DNA of 64,000 bases from Paludibacteraceae bacterium (GTDB lineage Bacteria; Bacteroidota; Bacteroidia; Bacteroidales; Paludibacteraceae). This document shows positions 44,412-53,721 of the stretch, piece after piece. The position numbers and the translations under genes are program-made. Positions within the stretch are counted from its first letter, which is position 1; the number at the start of each line of letters is the position of its first letter. Location of the stretch: the NCBI GenBank assembly GCA_017527495.1, contig JAFXPY010000002.1, positions 31,089 through 95,088 on the forward strand, in the 5' to 3' direction. The notes beneath the pieces were generated by a model that was given only the letters and a program-made list of their open reading frames with translations, was not told the origin of the DNA and did no database searches.

Positions 44412-47400
44412 ATGAAAACAATGCAAATGAATATGAAAAACACGGCATTGTTGCTAAATAAATTGTCGTTTAGCAAGTGTTTGAAGCCGGCTTTATTGCT
44501 GATTGTTATGTTCTTATCTCTTGGTGGCGAAGTGTTGGCACAAGTAGATACCGAGTTTTGGTTTGCTGCCCCGCGCATGCTTTCCGGACATAACAAGAAA
44601 AAGGAGGCGGAGTATCATATCGTAGTTTTCAATCCTAATTCAGTTACTGCCAATGTGTCCATTTCCCAGCCTGCTGCCGGTGGAAATGGTTACTCATCCA
44701 GCGTCAGTGTGGAAAGCAATAGCGGAAAAGACATTACTGTCGCTCAAAACAGCGGAGTATATCCTAACAACGACATAATTTCTGTGCCTTATGATGTGGT
44801 GAGTAAAGTGGGATTATACATCAAGTCGGATGTTGCAATACAATGCTATTTTCAGGTTACTGACGGCAACGGCGAGGCCTATACAATGAAAGGTCAGAAT
44901 GCGTTGGGCAAAGAATTTGTTGTGGCAATGCAGAATAAGTTTGACAATGGGCGAGGCGGAAATGACGATATGTACGATGATGCATACGCTGCAGTGGCTA
45001 TTGTGGCAACACAAGACAATACTTCGGTTACAATCACGCCGGTGAAAAATATCACTCCATCGTGCAACACTAAACCTATTACCATTACTCTCAATAAAGG
45101 CGAGACATACGCTTTCCATGCTTGTACTGAGAAGGCGGCTGACCGACCGATCGGAACACTGATTCAGTCGAACAAACCTATCGCCGTTACATACAATGAC
45201 GACTCTGTAATCAAAGGTTCACGCTCCGATGCCATCGGTGAACAACTTATCTCAACACAACTTGCCGGCGACGAATATGTTATTGTCTCTAATCAATCAG
45301 ACTGCGATTATGCCTTTCTTGTCGGGCTTGAAAACTCAACTTATCTAAGCGACAATAACGGCAAAAAATATAATCTCGACAAAGGTACTGTTACTGCCAT
45401 CGACCTCACCTCAACACCAGCACTCTACCTCAAAGGCAACAAACCTTTTGAAGTCTTTCAGGTAACCGACAATGGGGGCGAAATGGGCGGAACAATATTG
45501 CCTCAAATATCATGTACGGGTAGTACAACAGCGTATTATAAGAAAGTGAATAAAAACATTATTCTCAACCTTGTAACTCGCAGTGAAAATGCAGGCAACA
45601 TAAGTGTGAACGGCACTCCTATTGCAGCCTCGGAATTTACACAACTCGGAGCTACCAATTACTCTTATTATGCTAAAGACTGGGGTAGCGTGGACAAGGT
45701 TATTGTAACTTCAACGGGCGATGCATTTCAAATGGGTGTGCTCGACTATACAAGCAAGAGCACCGCAACATACGGCTTTTTCAGCGATTACACATCGCTT
45801 GCCAATGTAACGTTCAATGAAGACGAAACGCAGACCGGCCTCGTATGTCAATACAATGTGTGCAAGGGAGAAGATTTGAAAATTAATATTGGTCTTGACA
45901 GCAAAATAGACATCAATAGTGTTGAGTGGTATGATTTGATTAACAATCAGAAACTTGCGGACATCCATGGTTTTCTTGACATGGGAAGCGTCGTTGTAGA
46001 TACGGCTGCATATAAAGTGTCGTGGAACAACTCATGTGGTGTGGAAGCGTCGGTAACAATATGTGTTAAGGTTAATCCTACCTATGAAATTATGAAATCT
46101 CATACGGCAACCAATTCCTACACATGGGAGGGACAGACATATACGAAGTCGGACACTTACTATAGATACTATACAACAAAGGATGGTTGTGATTCAACTC
46201 TAATTCTAAATCTGACAATAAACAATCTTGCGCCGACTTATCACCCCTTCACCGTCGGACCATGTAAGCAAACTGTGAATTTTTCGTTTGGCAATCTCTA
46301 CTATCGCCCGTCAGATAAGTCATGGATGTTTGCTTCTCGACAATTTGATATTATAGGTAGTGCAAATAGCAATGTGTCGAGCACATACAATGGTTGTATA
46401 GACCTTTTTGGCTGGGGAACAGGCAACAATCCTCTGCAACTATCTACTAATGCGGCTGATTATGCAACAGGTGTGTACGACCTATTAGGCACCAATAATG
46501 ATTGGGGGCACAACATTAACGATGGCAATTCTTGGCGTACCTTGTCGAAAGACGAGTGGGACTATCTGCTTGACAAGCGAATTCGCGCAGCAGAATTGCG
46601 CGGTAATGGCTCGGTTGACGGAGTGAATGGAATAATTATTTTGCCAGACGACTGGAAACAGCCTGACGATGTCTCGTTCAAGTCGGGAGGAAACTTTAGC
46701 AACAACACCTATACTGCCGACGATTGGGCAAAGATGGAACATGCCGGAGCAATATTCCTGCCTTGTGGCGGTTGGCGTCATCCGGAAAACATAGCCTCTA
46801 TTTATAAAATCAATACAGAAGGTTATTATTGGTCGGCTTCTGCTGATAGCGAGACAAATGCATGGGAATTGAAAATTACGGAGTCAAATCATTTCATGAA
46901 TTCATATAGTCGGTTCAGTGGCGTGAACATCAGATTGGTGAAAGACCTTAATGCCGTTCCGATGGCTATATATGGACCAATCATCAACACAACACAATGT
47001 CTCAATATCGACAAAGGGCAGACATTTAAGTGGCGCGACAAAGTGCTGAGCAAATCAGGCAACTATTTTGACACTATACCATCAGTAAATGGCTGTGATT
47101 CAATAATCGGACTTCATCTTGTGGTAAATCGGAAATATGAAATCGACACATTTGCTGTTGCATGCGATTCGTTCGTTTGGCGCAAAAAGACTTATTATGA
47201 ATCAGGAACATATCCTTTCCAAAAAACAACAAAACAGAAGTGCGATTCTATCGTTAATCTGCAGCTGACTATAAATAAGTCATATCATGGTGATGTGGAA
47301 AACATTTCAGCATGCAAAAGTTACACATGGCGTGGCAAGACATTCACTGAGTCAGGTGTCTATTACGATAGTTTGCTTACTGCTGCCGGTTGTGACTCTA

Positions 47401-49127
47401 TTCATACTCTCAGCCTTACAATCAGTCAAACAAAAGAAATTCGTTTGCCCGACACTACCGCATGCGATTTCTTGTTCTGGCATGGTCTGTCAATAACAGA
47501 ATCAGGCGAATATGCCGATACTCTTATCTCTGTTGATGGTTGCGATTCTATTGTGAAAATAAATGTAATAATCCATCAATCAGTGTATGACACAATTTCT
47601 GATCAAGCATGTAATTCATACGAATGGAATGGAAATACTTACACAACATCGGGTGATTATAAATTTGATGGCAAAACTATTCATGGCTGCGATTCCGTCG
47701 TTACTTTGCACCTGACTATTTTCACCGACAAGGCAAGCACCGATCAGCTTACTCTATGTGAGGGTGAGCCTTTTGAATGGGGCAGCTACAAAATAGACAA
47801 AGTGTCGTTGCAGGACGCTAAAGATTATTCTCATACATTCAAGACTATACATGGTTGCGACTCTGTTGTTACTCTCAAATTGACCGTCAATCCAACCTAT
47901 GATGTGGAAATCGAACATACACTTTGCGACAATGAAACTTACACATGGGAAGGCACAACATATCAATATACCAACAAGAGAACGCAAACAGTGAAAAAAA
48001 CTTTGCAAACCATAAATGGTTGCGACTCTGTTGTTACTCTGACTTTGCACTTCAATGAGACAAAAGTTAAGGTAATCAATGCGCAAATCTGTGATGGTGA
48101 TGAGTTTGCACTTAATGGTGAGGTCTATACTAAAAAGGGCAATTATAAGCAATATCTAAAAACGACTGCCGGTTGTGATTCTATTGTTGATTTGCACCTT
48201 TCCGTCAACCCGTCATATTTCATAGAATTTACCGACACAATATCTACCGGAGAAACAATAGAGTGGGAAGGTAAAACATATACTACATCGGGCGACTATA
48301 AGCGTGCTTACAAGACCGCAGCCGGATGTGACTCTGTTCTTGTCCTGCACCTAAAACGCAATGCTGTTGATGCTATTGTGCCATACTCAAGCAATATATG
48401 TGTAGAAAATGGAACCTTTGCCGATATTACTTTCCGTGTAACCCGCGGATACATAGAGATGGCAAAACTCAAATTTGGCGAAAAAGGACACAAACAAGGC
48501 CTAAAAGACACCACAATAATTATCAATGGTAGTACAAGTGAATTTAATGTCCGTATTCCGTTGCGTAGCAGCATACGAGCCGGTGTGTATCCAATTCAAG
48601 TAGATTATTTGTTCCATAACGAAGTCTATCTCACGCAGACAGCCCATTTGACCATACTATATCCGTCGTCAGTGATTGCGCAGAAATGGGACGATTTCTT
48701 GGGTGTTCAGACTGACGATTACAATGGAGGCTACCATTTTGTGAAATTCAAGTGGTATAAGAACGGACAACTTTTGCAGGGTGAAAATGGCTCTTATATC
48801 TATCAGCCTCTCGATTTCAATGCCGATTATTATGCTTTGCTTACTGATTCAACCGGCTTGCAGTTGCAGACATGTCCGTTCCGACCGAAACCACGAGAGA
48901 ATATAATTTTCTATCCTACCAATGTGCGAGCGCAGCAAAAGATACGCCTTCAAACAACGCAACCTTCAAGCATGAAAATATATGATACAACGGGAAAACT
49001 TGTGCGAGAAGTCTATTGCATGCAAGGTGCAAATGATATAGAAGCTCCGCAGCAAACAGGTTTGTATATCGCAAAAATAATTTTGCAAGACGGACAGGGA
49101 AAGATAGTGAAGTTTGTAGTTAGATAA
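44412..49127 (+). CDS. Giant surface protein: IgGFc-binding-like domain, lectin-like domain, ten Cys-Asp-Ser repeats, T9SS tail
   Basis: 1571 residues. Signal peptide to about residue 45 (LSLGGEVLAQ). Residues ~46-490 resemble the IgGFc-binding N-terminal domain (TEFWFAAPRM, EYHIVVFNPN). Ten GCDS-type repeats follow, one at ~590 and nine between ~890 and 1310, each about 45-75 residues with consensus TxxGCDSxVxLxLxI ... C ... YxWxGxxYxxSGxY. The first repeat is followed by a ~235-residue lectin-like domain (609-845; WRTLSKDEW, GVNGIIILPD, GYYWSAS) shared with the first gene of the window. A beta domain at ~1330-1470 precedes a type A T9SS sorting domain from ~1497 (FYPTNVRAQQKIRLQ, ending KIVKFVVR). 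Probably an outer-surface adhesin; host immunoglobulin binding is only suggested by the domain name. Confidence 0.85.
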   Translation: MKTMQMNMKNTALLLNKLSFSKCLKPALLLIVMFLSLGGEVLAQVDTEFWFAAPRMLSGHNKKKEAEYHIVVFNPNSVTANVSISQPAAGGNGYSSSVSVESNSGKDITVAQNSGVYPNNDIISVPYDVVSKVGLYIKSDVAIQCYFQVTDGNGEAYTMKGQNALGKEFVVAMQNKFDNGRGGNDDMYDDAYAAVAIVATQDNTSVTITPVKNITPSCNTKPITITLNKGETYAFHACTEKAADRPIGTLIQSNKPIAVTYNDDSVIKGSRSDAIGEQLISTQLAGDEYVIVSNQSDCDYAFLVGLENSTYLSDNNGKKYNLDKGTVTAIDLTSTPALYLKGNKPFEVFQVTDNGGEMGGTILPQISCTGSTTAYYKKVNKNIILNLVTRSENAGNISVNGTPIAASEFTQLGATNYSYYAKDWGSVDKVIVTSTGDAFQMGVLDYTSKSTATYGFFSDYTSLANVTFNEDETQTGLVCQYNVCKGEDLKINIGLDSKIDINSVEWYDLINNQKLADIHGFLDMGSVVVDTAAYKVSWNNSCGVEASVTICVKVNPTYEIMKSHTATNSYTWEGQTYTKSDTYYRYYTTKDGCDSTLILNLTINNLAPTYHPFTVGPCKQTVNFSFGNLYYRPSDKSWMFASRQFDIIGSANSNVSSTYNGCIDLFGWGTGNNPLQLSTNAADYATGVYDLLGTNNDWGHNINDGNSWRTLSKDEWDYLLDKRIRAAELRGNGSVDGVNGIIILPDDWKQPDDVSFKSGGNFSNNTYTADDWAKMEHAGAIFLPCGGWRHPENIASIYKINTEGYYWSASADSETNAWELKITESNHFMNSYSRFSGVNIRLVKDLNAVPMAIYGPIINTTQCLNIDKGQTFKWRDKVLSKSGNYFDTIPSVNGCDSIIGLHLVVNRKYEIDTFAVACDSFVWRKKTYYESGTYPFQKTTKQKCDSIVNLQLTINKSYHGDVENISACKSYTWRGKTFTESGVYYDSLLTAAGCDSIHTLSLTISQTKEIRLPDTTACDFLFWHGLSITESGEYADTLISVDGCDSIVKINVIIHQSVYDTISDQACNSYEWNGNTYTTSGDYKFDGKTIHGCDSVVTLHLTIFTDKASTDQLTLCEGEPFEWGSYKIDKVSLQDAKDYSHTFKTIHGCDSVVTLKLTVNPTYDVEIEHTLCDNETYTWEGTTYQYTNKRTQTVKKTLQTINGCDSVVTLTLHFNETKVKVINAQICDGDEFALNGEVYTKKGNYKQYLKTTAGCDSIVDLHLSVNPSYFIEFTDTISTGETIEWEGKTYTTSGDYKRAYKTAAGCDSVLVLHLKRNAVDAIVPYSSNICVENGTFADITFRVTRGYIEMAKLKFGEKGHKQGLKDTTIIINGSTSEFNVRIPLRSSIRAGVYPIQVDYLFHNEVYLTQTAHLTILYPSSVIAQKWDDFLGVQTDDYNGGYHFVKFKWYKNGQLLQGENGSYIYQPLDFNADYYALLTDSTGLQLQTCPFRPKPRENIIFYPTNVRAQQKIRLQTTQPSSMKIYDTTGKLVREVYCMQGANDIEAPQQTGLYIAKIILQDGQGKIVKFVVR

Positions 49128-49130
49128 ATG

Positions 49131-49165
49131 AAAAATCCTAAGTCATTACGACTTAGGATTTTTTT
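49131..49165. terminator. Bidirectional terminator shared by the giant gene and ispD
   Basis: AAAAATCCTAAGTC (49131-49144) pairs with GACTTAGGATTTTT (49150-49163) around ATTAC, with T and A runs on each side. Its right arm contains the last codons and the stop of ispD. Confidence 0.88.
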
Positions 49166-49836
49166 ATCATTTCATTTGCAACAAGAAGGTCTATCGGTGT
49201 GGTTATCTTGATATTGTTTTTCTCTCCTTCAATTATTGTTGGTTTGAATCCTGCTTTTTCGTATGCTGTGGCATCGTCGGAGAATGATTGTTCGCCCAAA
49301 ATTTTATAAGCGCGTTTGATTTCGTCTGCTCTAAAGACTTGCGGTGTCTGTACGCACACAATAGTGTCGCGGTCAACAGACTCACCTGTTGTCTTTCGCA
49401 GGCTATCAGTGGCGGGTATGGCCGGAATGGCACTGCCTCTTTCTGCTGCTTGCAGAAAAGCGTGGGTAATAAGTGAGGTCGTGAGCAATGGACGCACACC
49501 ATCATGAATGGCAACTATAGCATCTGCGGGCACTTGATTAAGTCCGTTTTTGACCGATTCAGTGCGCGTTCTACCGCCTTCAACCACCTCGTGTGCTATA
49601 TTGAATTGATATCTCTTGCACAGCTCTTGCCAATAGCTGATCTGCTCTTTGGGGAGAACCAAAATGATGTTGATTGCATTGTCACTATCGTAGAATCTTT
49701 GCAGAGAATGCATCAGTATGGGCTTGTCGTTGAGCAACAAAAATTGTTTGGGCACTTGTATGCCGCTTTGGTGCATTTCTGCACTAAATCTTTGACCGCT
49801 CCCGCCTGCCACGATTATTGCGTATAGGTTTTGCAT
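49153..49836 (-). CDS. ispD: 2-C-methyl-D-erythritol 4-phosphate cytidylyltransferase
   Basis: 227 residues from the ATG at 49836, which gives the usual start MQNLYAIIVAGGSGQRF; longer in-frame starts up to 49908 would lie deeper inside the neighbour. Third step of the MEP isoprenoid pathway: CTP plus methylerythritol phosphate. Further motifs: VPKQFLLLNDKPILMHSLQ, VEGGRTRTESVKNGL and ATDSLRK. Its first 53 bases overlap the end of the rlmL-like gene. Confidence 0.95.
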   Translation of the reverse strand: MQNLYAIIVAGGSGQRFSAEMHQSGIQVPKQFLLLNDKPILMHSLQRFYDSDNAINIILVLPKEQISYWQELCKRYQFNIAHEVVEGGRTRTESVKNGLNQVPADAIVAIHDGVRPLLTTSLITHAFLQAAERGSAIPAIPATDSLRKTTGESVDRDTIVCVQTPQVFRADEIKRAYKILGEQSFSDDATAYEKAGFKPTIIEGEKNNIKITTPIDLLVANEMIKKS

Positions 49837-51019
49837 TATGTTTAGGATTGTTTTTGTCGTTATGTTGTGTCTTTTTGTAGTCGCTATGTTTGCCTTCAAA
49901 CAGCTCATATTTGTTGAACCAGCAATCTAATGCACCATTCAAAAGCGAAATACGTTTGGTAGGTTTGAGCCCCATGTTTTTCAGGTAGCGCTCGTCGCTA
50001 CTGATTATCCAAGCTGTACTGCCCGCAAAACGATGTTTCAGTGCTTCACCTATATTGCTGTAGAGCTGCATTATATTCTTTATGTCAAGGCGTTCGCCGT
50101 AAGGAGGGTTGCTGACAATAAGACACTTCTCTGTTTTAGGTTTTAAATCTTTGATATCACTTATTTCAACGCTTATGTATTTATTCAACCCTGCAGATTT
50201 AATGTTTTTTTCTGCAATACGAATGGAGAAGTTAGAAATGTCAGAACCATAGATATGGTGAGTAAATTCTTTTTCGCACGACTCATCATTGTAGAGGCGT
50301 TCAAAGAGTTCACGGTCGAAATCTTGCCAATGTTCAAAAGCAAAACTACTGCGATATATTCCCGGAGGAATGCCGAGAGCAATCATTGCCGCCTCAATAA
50401 GTATTGTCCCGCTTCCGCAGAAAGGATCAACGAGGTCGCATTGGCCTTTCCAGCCTGCAAGAAGGAGCATTCCTGCGGCAAGAGCTTCATTGATAGGTGC
50501 TTCGGTTTGTTCGGCACGCCAACCGCGTTTATGAAGGCTTTCGCCCGAACTGTCAAGACTTAGTGTGCATGTATCATGACTGATATGTATGTTGAGATAT
50601 ATGTCGGGGTTGCTCACTGATATGCGTGGTCTTTTTTGATTATGCTCGGCATACCAATCGACGATGGCGTCTTTGACGCGATATGTGATGAATTGAGAGT
50701 GATTGAATGTCTCGGAATAGACGGTGCTGTCGATAGCGAAAGATTGGTTGCTTGAGATATATTGTGACCAGTCGAGGTTGTGTACTTTGTCGTAGAGGTC
50801 GTCGGTGTCGTTGGCTCTGAATGTACATATCGGTTTGAGAATGCGTGAGGCTGTCCTCAGGTGCAAGTTGGCTTTGTACATCAGCTCTTTGTTGCCTGTG
50901 AAATAGACAACGCGGCGATCTTGCTGTACATCATTTGCTCCTAATTCAATAAGTTCTTGTGCAAGCACATCTTCAAGTCCTTTGAAGGTCTTGGCTATCA
51001 TCTGAAATTCTTGTTGCAT
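49784..51019 (-). CDS. THUMP-domain class I RNA methyltransferase (RlmL-like)
   Basis: 411 residues from the ATG at 51019. N-terminal THUMP region (~50-160), then a Rossmann SAM-binding domain with DPFCGSGTILIEAAMIALG and the base-methylation motif SNPPYGERL, which is typical of guanine-N2 23S rRNA methyltransferases such as RlmL. It corresponds to the RlmL half only; an RlmK half is absent. A basic Lys/Arg/Asn-rich tail ends the protein. Overlap with ispD is 53 bases. Confidence 0.9.
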   Translation of the reverse strand: MQQEFQMIAKTFKGLEDVLAQELIELGANDVQQDRRVVYFTGNKELMYKANLHLRTASRILKPICTFRANDTDDLYDKVHNLDWSQYISSNQSFAIDSTVYSETFNHSQFITYRVKDAIVDWYAEHNQKRPRISVSNPDIYLNIHISHDTCTLSLDSSGESLHKRGWRAEQTEAPINEALAAGMLLLAGWKGQCDLVDPFCGSGTILIEAAMIALGIPPGIYRSSFAFEHWQDFDRELFERLYNDESCEKEFTHHIYGSDISNFSIRIAEKNIKSAGLNKYISVEISDIKDLKPKTEKCLIVSNPPYGERLDIKNIMQLYSNIGEALKHRFAGSTAWIISSDERYLKNMGLKPTKRISLLNGALDCWFNKYELFEGKHSDYKKTQHNDKNNPKHNAKPIRNNRGRRERSKI

Positions 51020-51114
51020 ATCGTATGAGTGTTGACTTAACTTTGCAAAATTACTGCATTTTAGGCAAATTAACAAATGAATTGTGATTTATTAAGATTG
51101 TCTTTGGTATATTG

Positions 51115-51198
51115 TAACCCAAATCGGTCATTAGAATAAATAGTAAAATTAAATTTATATAAGTACTCTATTGCGGTCTAATGACCGATTGGGGTTTA
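51115..51198. repeat. Imperfect long inverted repeat at the ATPase gene's 3' end
   Basis: Left arm 51115-51135 and right arm 51177-51198 share ATCGGTCATTAGA (13 bases exact) and a near-match of TAACCC/TAAACCCC. About 41 AT-rich bases separate the arms. The ATPase stop lies inside the right arm. The right-arm sequence TCTAATGACCGATTGGG recurs with few changes at 57444. Confidence 0.7.
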
Positions 51199-52395
51199 AT
51201 ATAAAAGACCCAATAGCCATATTGGAATTTTGTTGCCGAATCCTATATCAATGCCATCTGCAATAACATAGCTATTTGGTATATCTGCAATTTGAGAAAA
51301 TCTTTTGTTCCTTCCACCGACTTCAAATAATATATTTTTATCAACCAGTAAATCACCTTTTGTTGGCATTGAAAGATTGTGTCCTTTAGATAACATGGAG
51401 GCACTAAAAGTTTCTCTTAATGTGCCAACATCAGAATTCGGTGATAAAGCATACATTAGATTTGTGTTTTCAAACAAAATTTTTTCAGGTTTAGTAATTT
51501 GTTCCCATTCATCTGAATTAGCATAAAGCCGACGTATTAGAGCTGATTTGTCTAATAAATCAAGCAATTTCATTAATATATTGCGTGAGGAACTTAATGT
51601 TTTGCAGAGCATAGCAATATTTAAAGTATATGGATTTTGCTGTGATAAGATAGAAAGCAAAGGCTTTATTTTATAAACTGAATCGTATTCTAAATTAGAT
51701 ATGGCGGGTATTTCATTAAATATAATAGTGTCAATGACCTGGTTTAGCCTGTCGTAGTAATTTGTTGTTTCATCTTTGTAAAATGGGTAGTAGCCTTCTT
51801 TGATATAACGATCAAAATGGAGTAATACCTTGATGTTTTTTTTAATAGTGATATCTCGGCAAATATCTAAATGATGATTTATAATTTCTTCTAATGGCAC
51901 AACCTCTAAATCTGCGACACTTTCCAACTTAAGATATTCTCGAAAACTTAATCCACGCATAGTATATACAATGCATCGGCGCGATAGATCGTATGTCTGA
52001 CGGATTATGTCCAAAGCATTACTTCCCGTCACTACAAGATGCAAATCAGGATAAGAATCGTAAATGTTTTTAAGTTCTTGAGCCCAATTTTTATATTTGT
52101 GTATTTCGTCTAAAAATAAATGAGTTATACCATGTGTGTAGGCATATTCAGCTAAATCTAACAGCTTATTAGATGAAAACCAAAAATGATCAACGGAGCA
52201 ATAGAGTACCTTATTCTTGTCAAGGAATGTGCGCTGAATATGTTGCATAATCATCGTAGTTTTTCCTGAACCCTTTGGGCCACGGATAAGGATTAACCTA
52301 CTATTCCAATTTATCTCATCGTATAAATAGCGCATTTGTGTGAACATAGAATAGCGGTCTAATGTGCGGTAGAAAAAAGCGAATAATTGTTCCAT
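51196..52395 (-). CDS. AAA_14 / DUF4143 ATPase
   Basis: 399 residues from the ATG at 52395 (the in-frame TTG at 52407 is rejected). Walker A RGPKGSGKTTMI near residue 40 and Walker B HLFLDEIHKY near 95; sensor-like VVTGSNALDI; C-terminal DUF4143 region with FENTNLMYAL and LFEVGGRNK, as in restriction-endonuclease-like folds. These ATPases are frequent in Bacteroidales, often in many paralogous copies; function is unknown, a defence or mobile role is only speculation. Its leader carries two palindromes. Confidence 0.85.
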   Translation of the reverse strand: MEQLFAFFYRTLDRYSMFTQMRYLYDEINWNSRLILIRGPKGSGKTTMIMQHIQRTFLDKNKVLYCSVDHFWFSSNKLLDLAEYAYTHGITHLFLDEIHKYKNWAQELKNIYDSYPDLHLVVTGSNALDIIRQTYDLSRRCIVYTMRGLSFREYLKLESVADLEVVPLEEIINHHLDICRDITIKKNIKVLLHFDRYIKEGYYPFYKDETTNYYDRLNQVIDTIIFNEIPAISNLEYDSVYKIKPLLSILSQQNPYTLNIAMLCKTLSSSRNILMKLLDLLDKSALIRRLYANSDEWEQITKPEKILFENTNLMYALSPNSDVGTLRETFSASMLSKGHNLSMPTKGDLLVDKNILFEVGGRNKRFSQIADIPNSYVIADGIDIGFGNKIPIWLLGLLY

Positions 52396-52427
52396 AATTA
52401 AATACAATATAACAATATGATTTTTTT

Positions 52428-52471
52428 ACTTTCAAAAGTGAAATATCATTATTTTTTTTACTTTCAAAAGC
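52428..52471. promoter_or_regulatory. Paired palindromes ACTTTCAAAAGT in the ATPase leader
   Basis: ACTTT-CA-AAAGT at 52428-52439 is a perfect interrupted palindrome; ACTTTCAAAAGC at 52460-52471 differs in the last base. Start-to-start spacing is 32 bases (three helical turns), and both lie downstream of the -7 box. A repressor site, perhaps for autoregulation, is inferred. Confidence 0.55.
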
Positions 52472-52483
52472 AAAAATCCGCTG

Positions 52484-52515
52484 CAAATGTACTAATATTA
52501 TTTCAAAAAAACAAA
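52484..52515 (-). promoter_or_regulatory. Promoter of the ATPase gene
   Basis: Minus strand: TTTG (52512-52515), 20 bases, TACATTTG (52484-52491). Confidence 0.7.
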
Positions 52516-52687
52516 TTAGTATGAAAAAAATATCTTTAAAGGTATCAATTTTTATGTCGTTAAGTGTTGTATGTAATGCAAAAATGATATTGTAATTCTG
52601 AAAGTCTCGTTTCTGTTAGCATAGTATTTTATGTTCCCAATCAAAAAAAAATCGTTTTTTTAACACTATTTTCTAATTTTTCCGAAA

Positions 52688-52716
52688 TTTGTATTACTTT
52701 TGCAGTAGTAATTTTG
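52688..52716 (+). promoter_or_regulatory. Possible promoter of aroC
   Basis: TAATTTTG (52709-52716) with TTTG 17 bases before it (52688-52691), and a second box TACTTTTG at 52695-52702. Spacing is shorter than in the other promoters of the window. ATG is at 52723, so the leader is nearly absent. Confidence 0.4.
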
Positions 52717-52722
52717 CGTTAT

Positions 52723-53721
52723 ATGAATACTATTGGTTCTCGTTTCCGTTTTACTTCTTTTGGCGAGTCACATGGTGTGGCGGTTGGTGGCGTCATAGAT
52801 GGCTGTCCTGCCGGTTTGATTATCGACTTTGATGCTATTGAGCACGACCTTGACCGCCGCTCAGGAAGAGTGGATAATCCTTTTGCAACAAGTGTCAGGG
52901 CTAAAAATGAAGCCGACACAATAGAGTGGCTTTCAGGATTGAATGATGGCAAGACACTTGGAACACCTATCGCTTTCTTGGTTCGTAACTCTGATGTTCA
53001 TTCTGCAGATTACGACTCTTTGCGTGATGTTTGCCGTCCCGGACATGCTGATTTCACCTATCTGCAAAAATACGGAAAGCAAGTCAGTGGAGGCGGTAGA
53101 GCTTCGGCTCGTGAAACAGTGGCAAGAGTTGTAGCTGGAGGCATTGCCAAACAAATATTGAAAGCCAAAGGTGTTAGTATTAATGCGCAAATTGTGCAGG
53201 TTGGGGCAGAAAAAGGCAACTCTAAATGGGCAGATTATGTTAGAGATATTGCTGCTTGCGGCGATTCTATCGGCGGCATAGTACGCTGTGTGATTAGTGG
53301 TATGCCTGTTGGTATCGGTGAACCGATATTTGACAAAGTTCAGTCGCGTCTTGCTGCTGCAATGCTATCGATTAATGCATGTAAAGGCTTTGATTATGGA
53401 AGTGGTTTTGAAGGTGTAGAAAAAAGAGGCAGTGAACTGAATGATTGTTACGAAAAGGTTGATGCCTCTCCTTTACATATCAAACCAAAAACAAACCATG
53501 CAGGCGGTCTCTTAGGCGGGATAACGACAAGCGAAGATATTGTATTTCGCTGTGTTTTCAAACCAGTTCCAAGTATTGCTATGACTCAGCATACTGTTGA
53601 TAATGACGGTACTCCGATTGAGCTGCAAATCAAAGGGAGACACGATGCTTGTTTTTTGCCTCGTGTATTGCCTGTTGTTGAAGCTATGGCAGCTATGGTT
53701 CTTGTCGATTATATGATATGA
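52723..53721 (+). CDS. aroC: Chorismate synthase
   Basis: 332 residues from the ATG at 52723. Last shared step to chorismate: 5-enolpyruvylshikimate 3-phosphate elimination using reduced FMN. Signatures: RFTSFGESHGVAVGGVIDG, RRSGRVDNPF, PGHADFTYLQKYG, GGGRASARETVARVVAGGI and HAGGLLGGITT. It ends MAAMVLVDYMI, about 20 residues shorter than many homologues but past all catalytic motifs. Overlaps the next gene by 4 bases. Confidence 0.96.
   Translation: MNTIGSRFRFTSFGESHGVAVGGVIDGCPAGLIIDFDAIEHDLDRRSGRVDNPFATSVRAKNEADTIEWLSGLNDGKTLGTPIAFLVRNSDVHSADYDSLRDVCRPGHADFTYLQKYGKQVSGGGRASARETVARVVAGGIAKQILKAKGVSINAQIVQVGAEKGNSKWADYVRDIAACGDSIGGIVRCVISGMPVGIGEPIFDKVQSRLAAAMLSINACKGFDYGSGFEGVEKRGSELNDCYEKVDASPLHIKPKTNHAGGLLGGITTSEDIVFRCVFKPVPSIAMTQHTVDNDGTPIELQIKGRHDACFLPRVLPVVEAMAAMVLVDYMI

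Larger units (their letters stand above)
52396..52722. other. Divergent control region between the ATPase gene and aroC
   Basis: 327 AT-rich bases with no coding frame. It holds two ACTTTCAAAAGT-type sites, a minus-strand promoter for the ATPase gene and two TAnnTTTG boxes on the aroC side. Confidence 0.75.
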
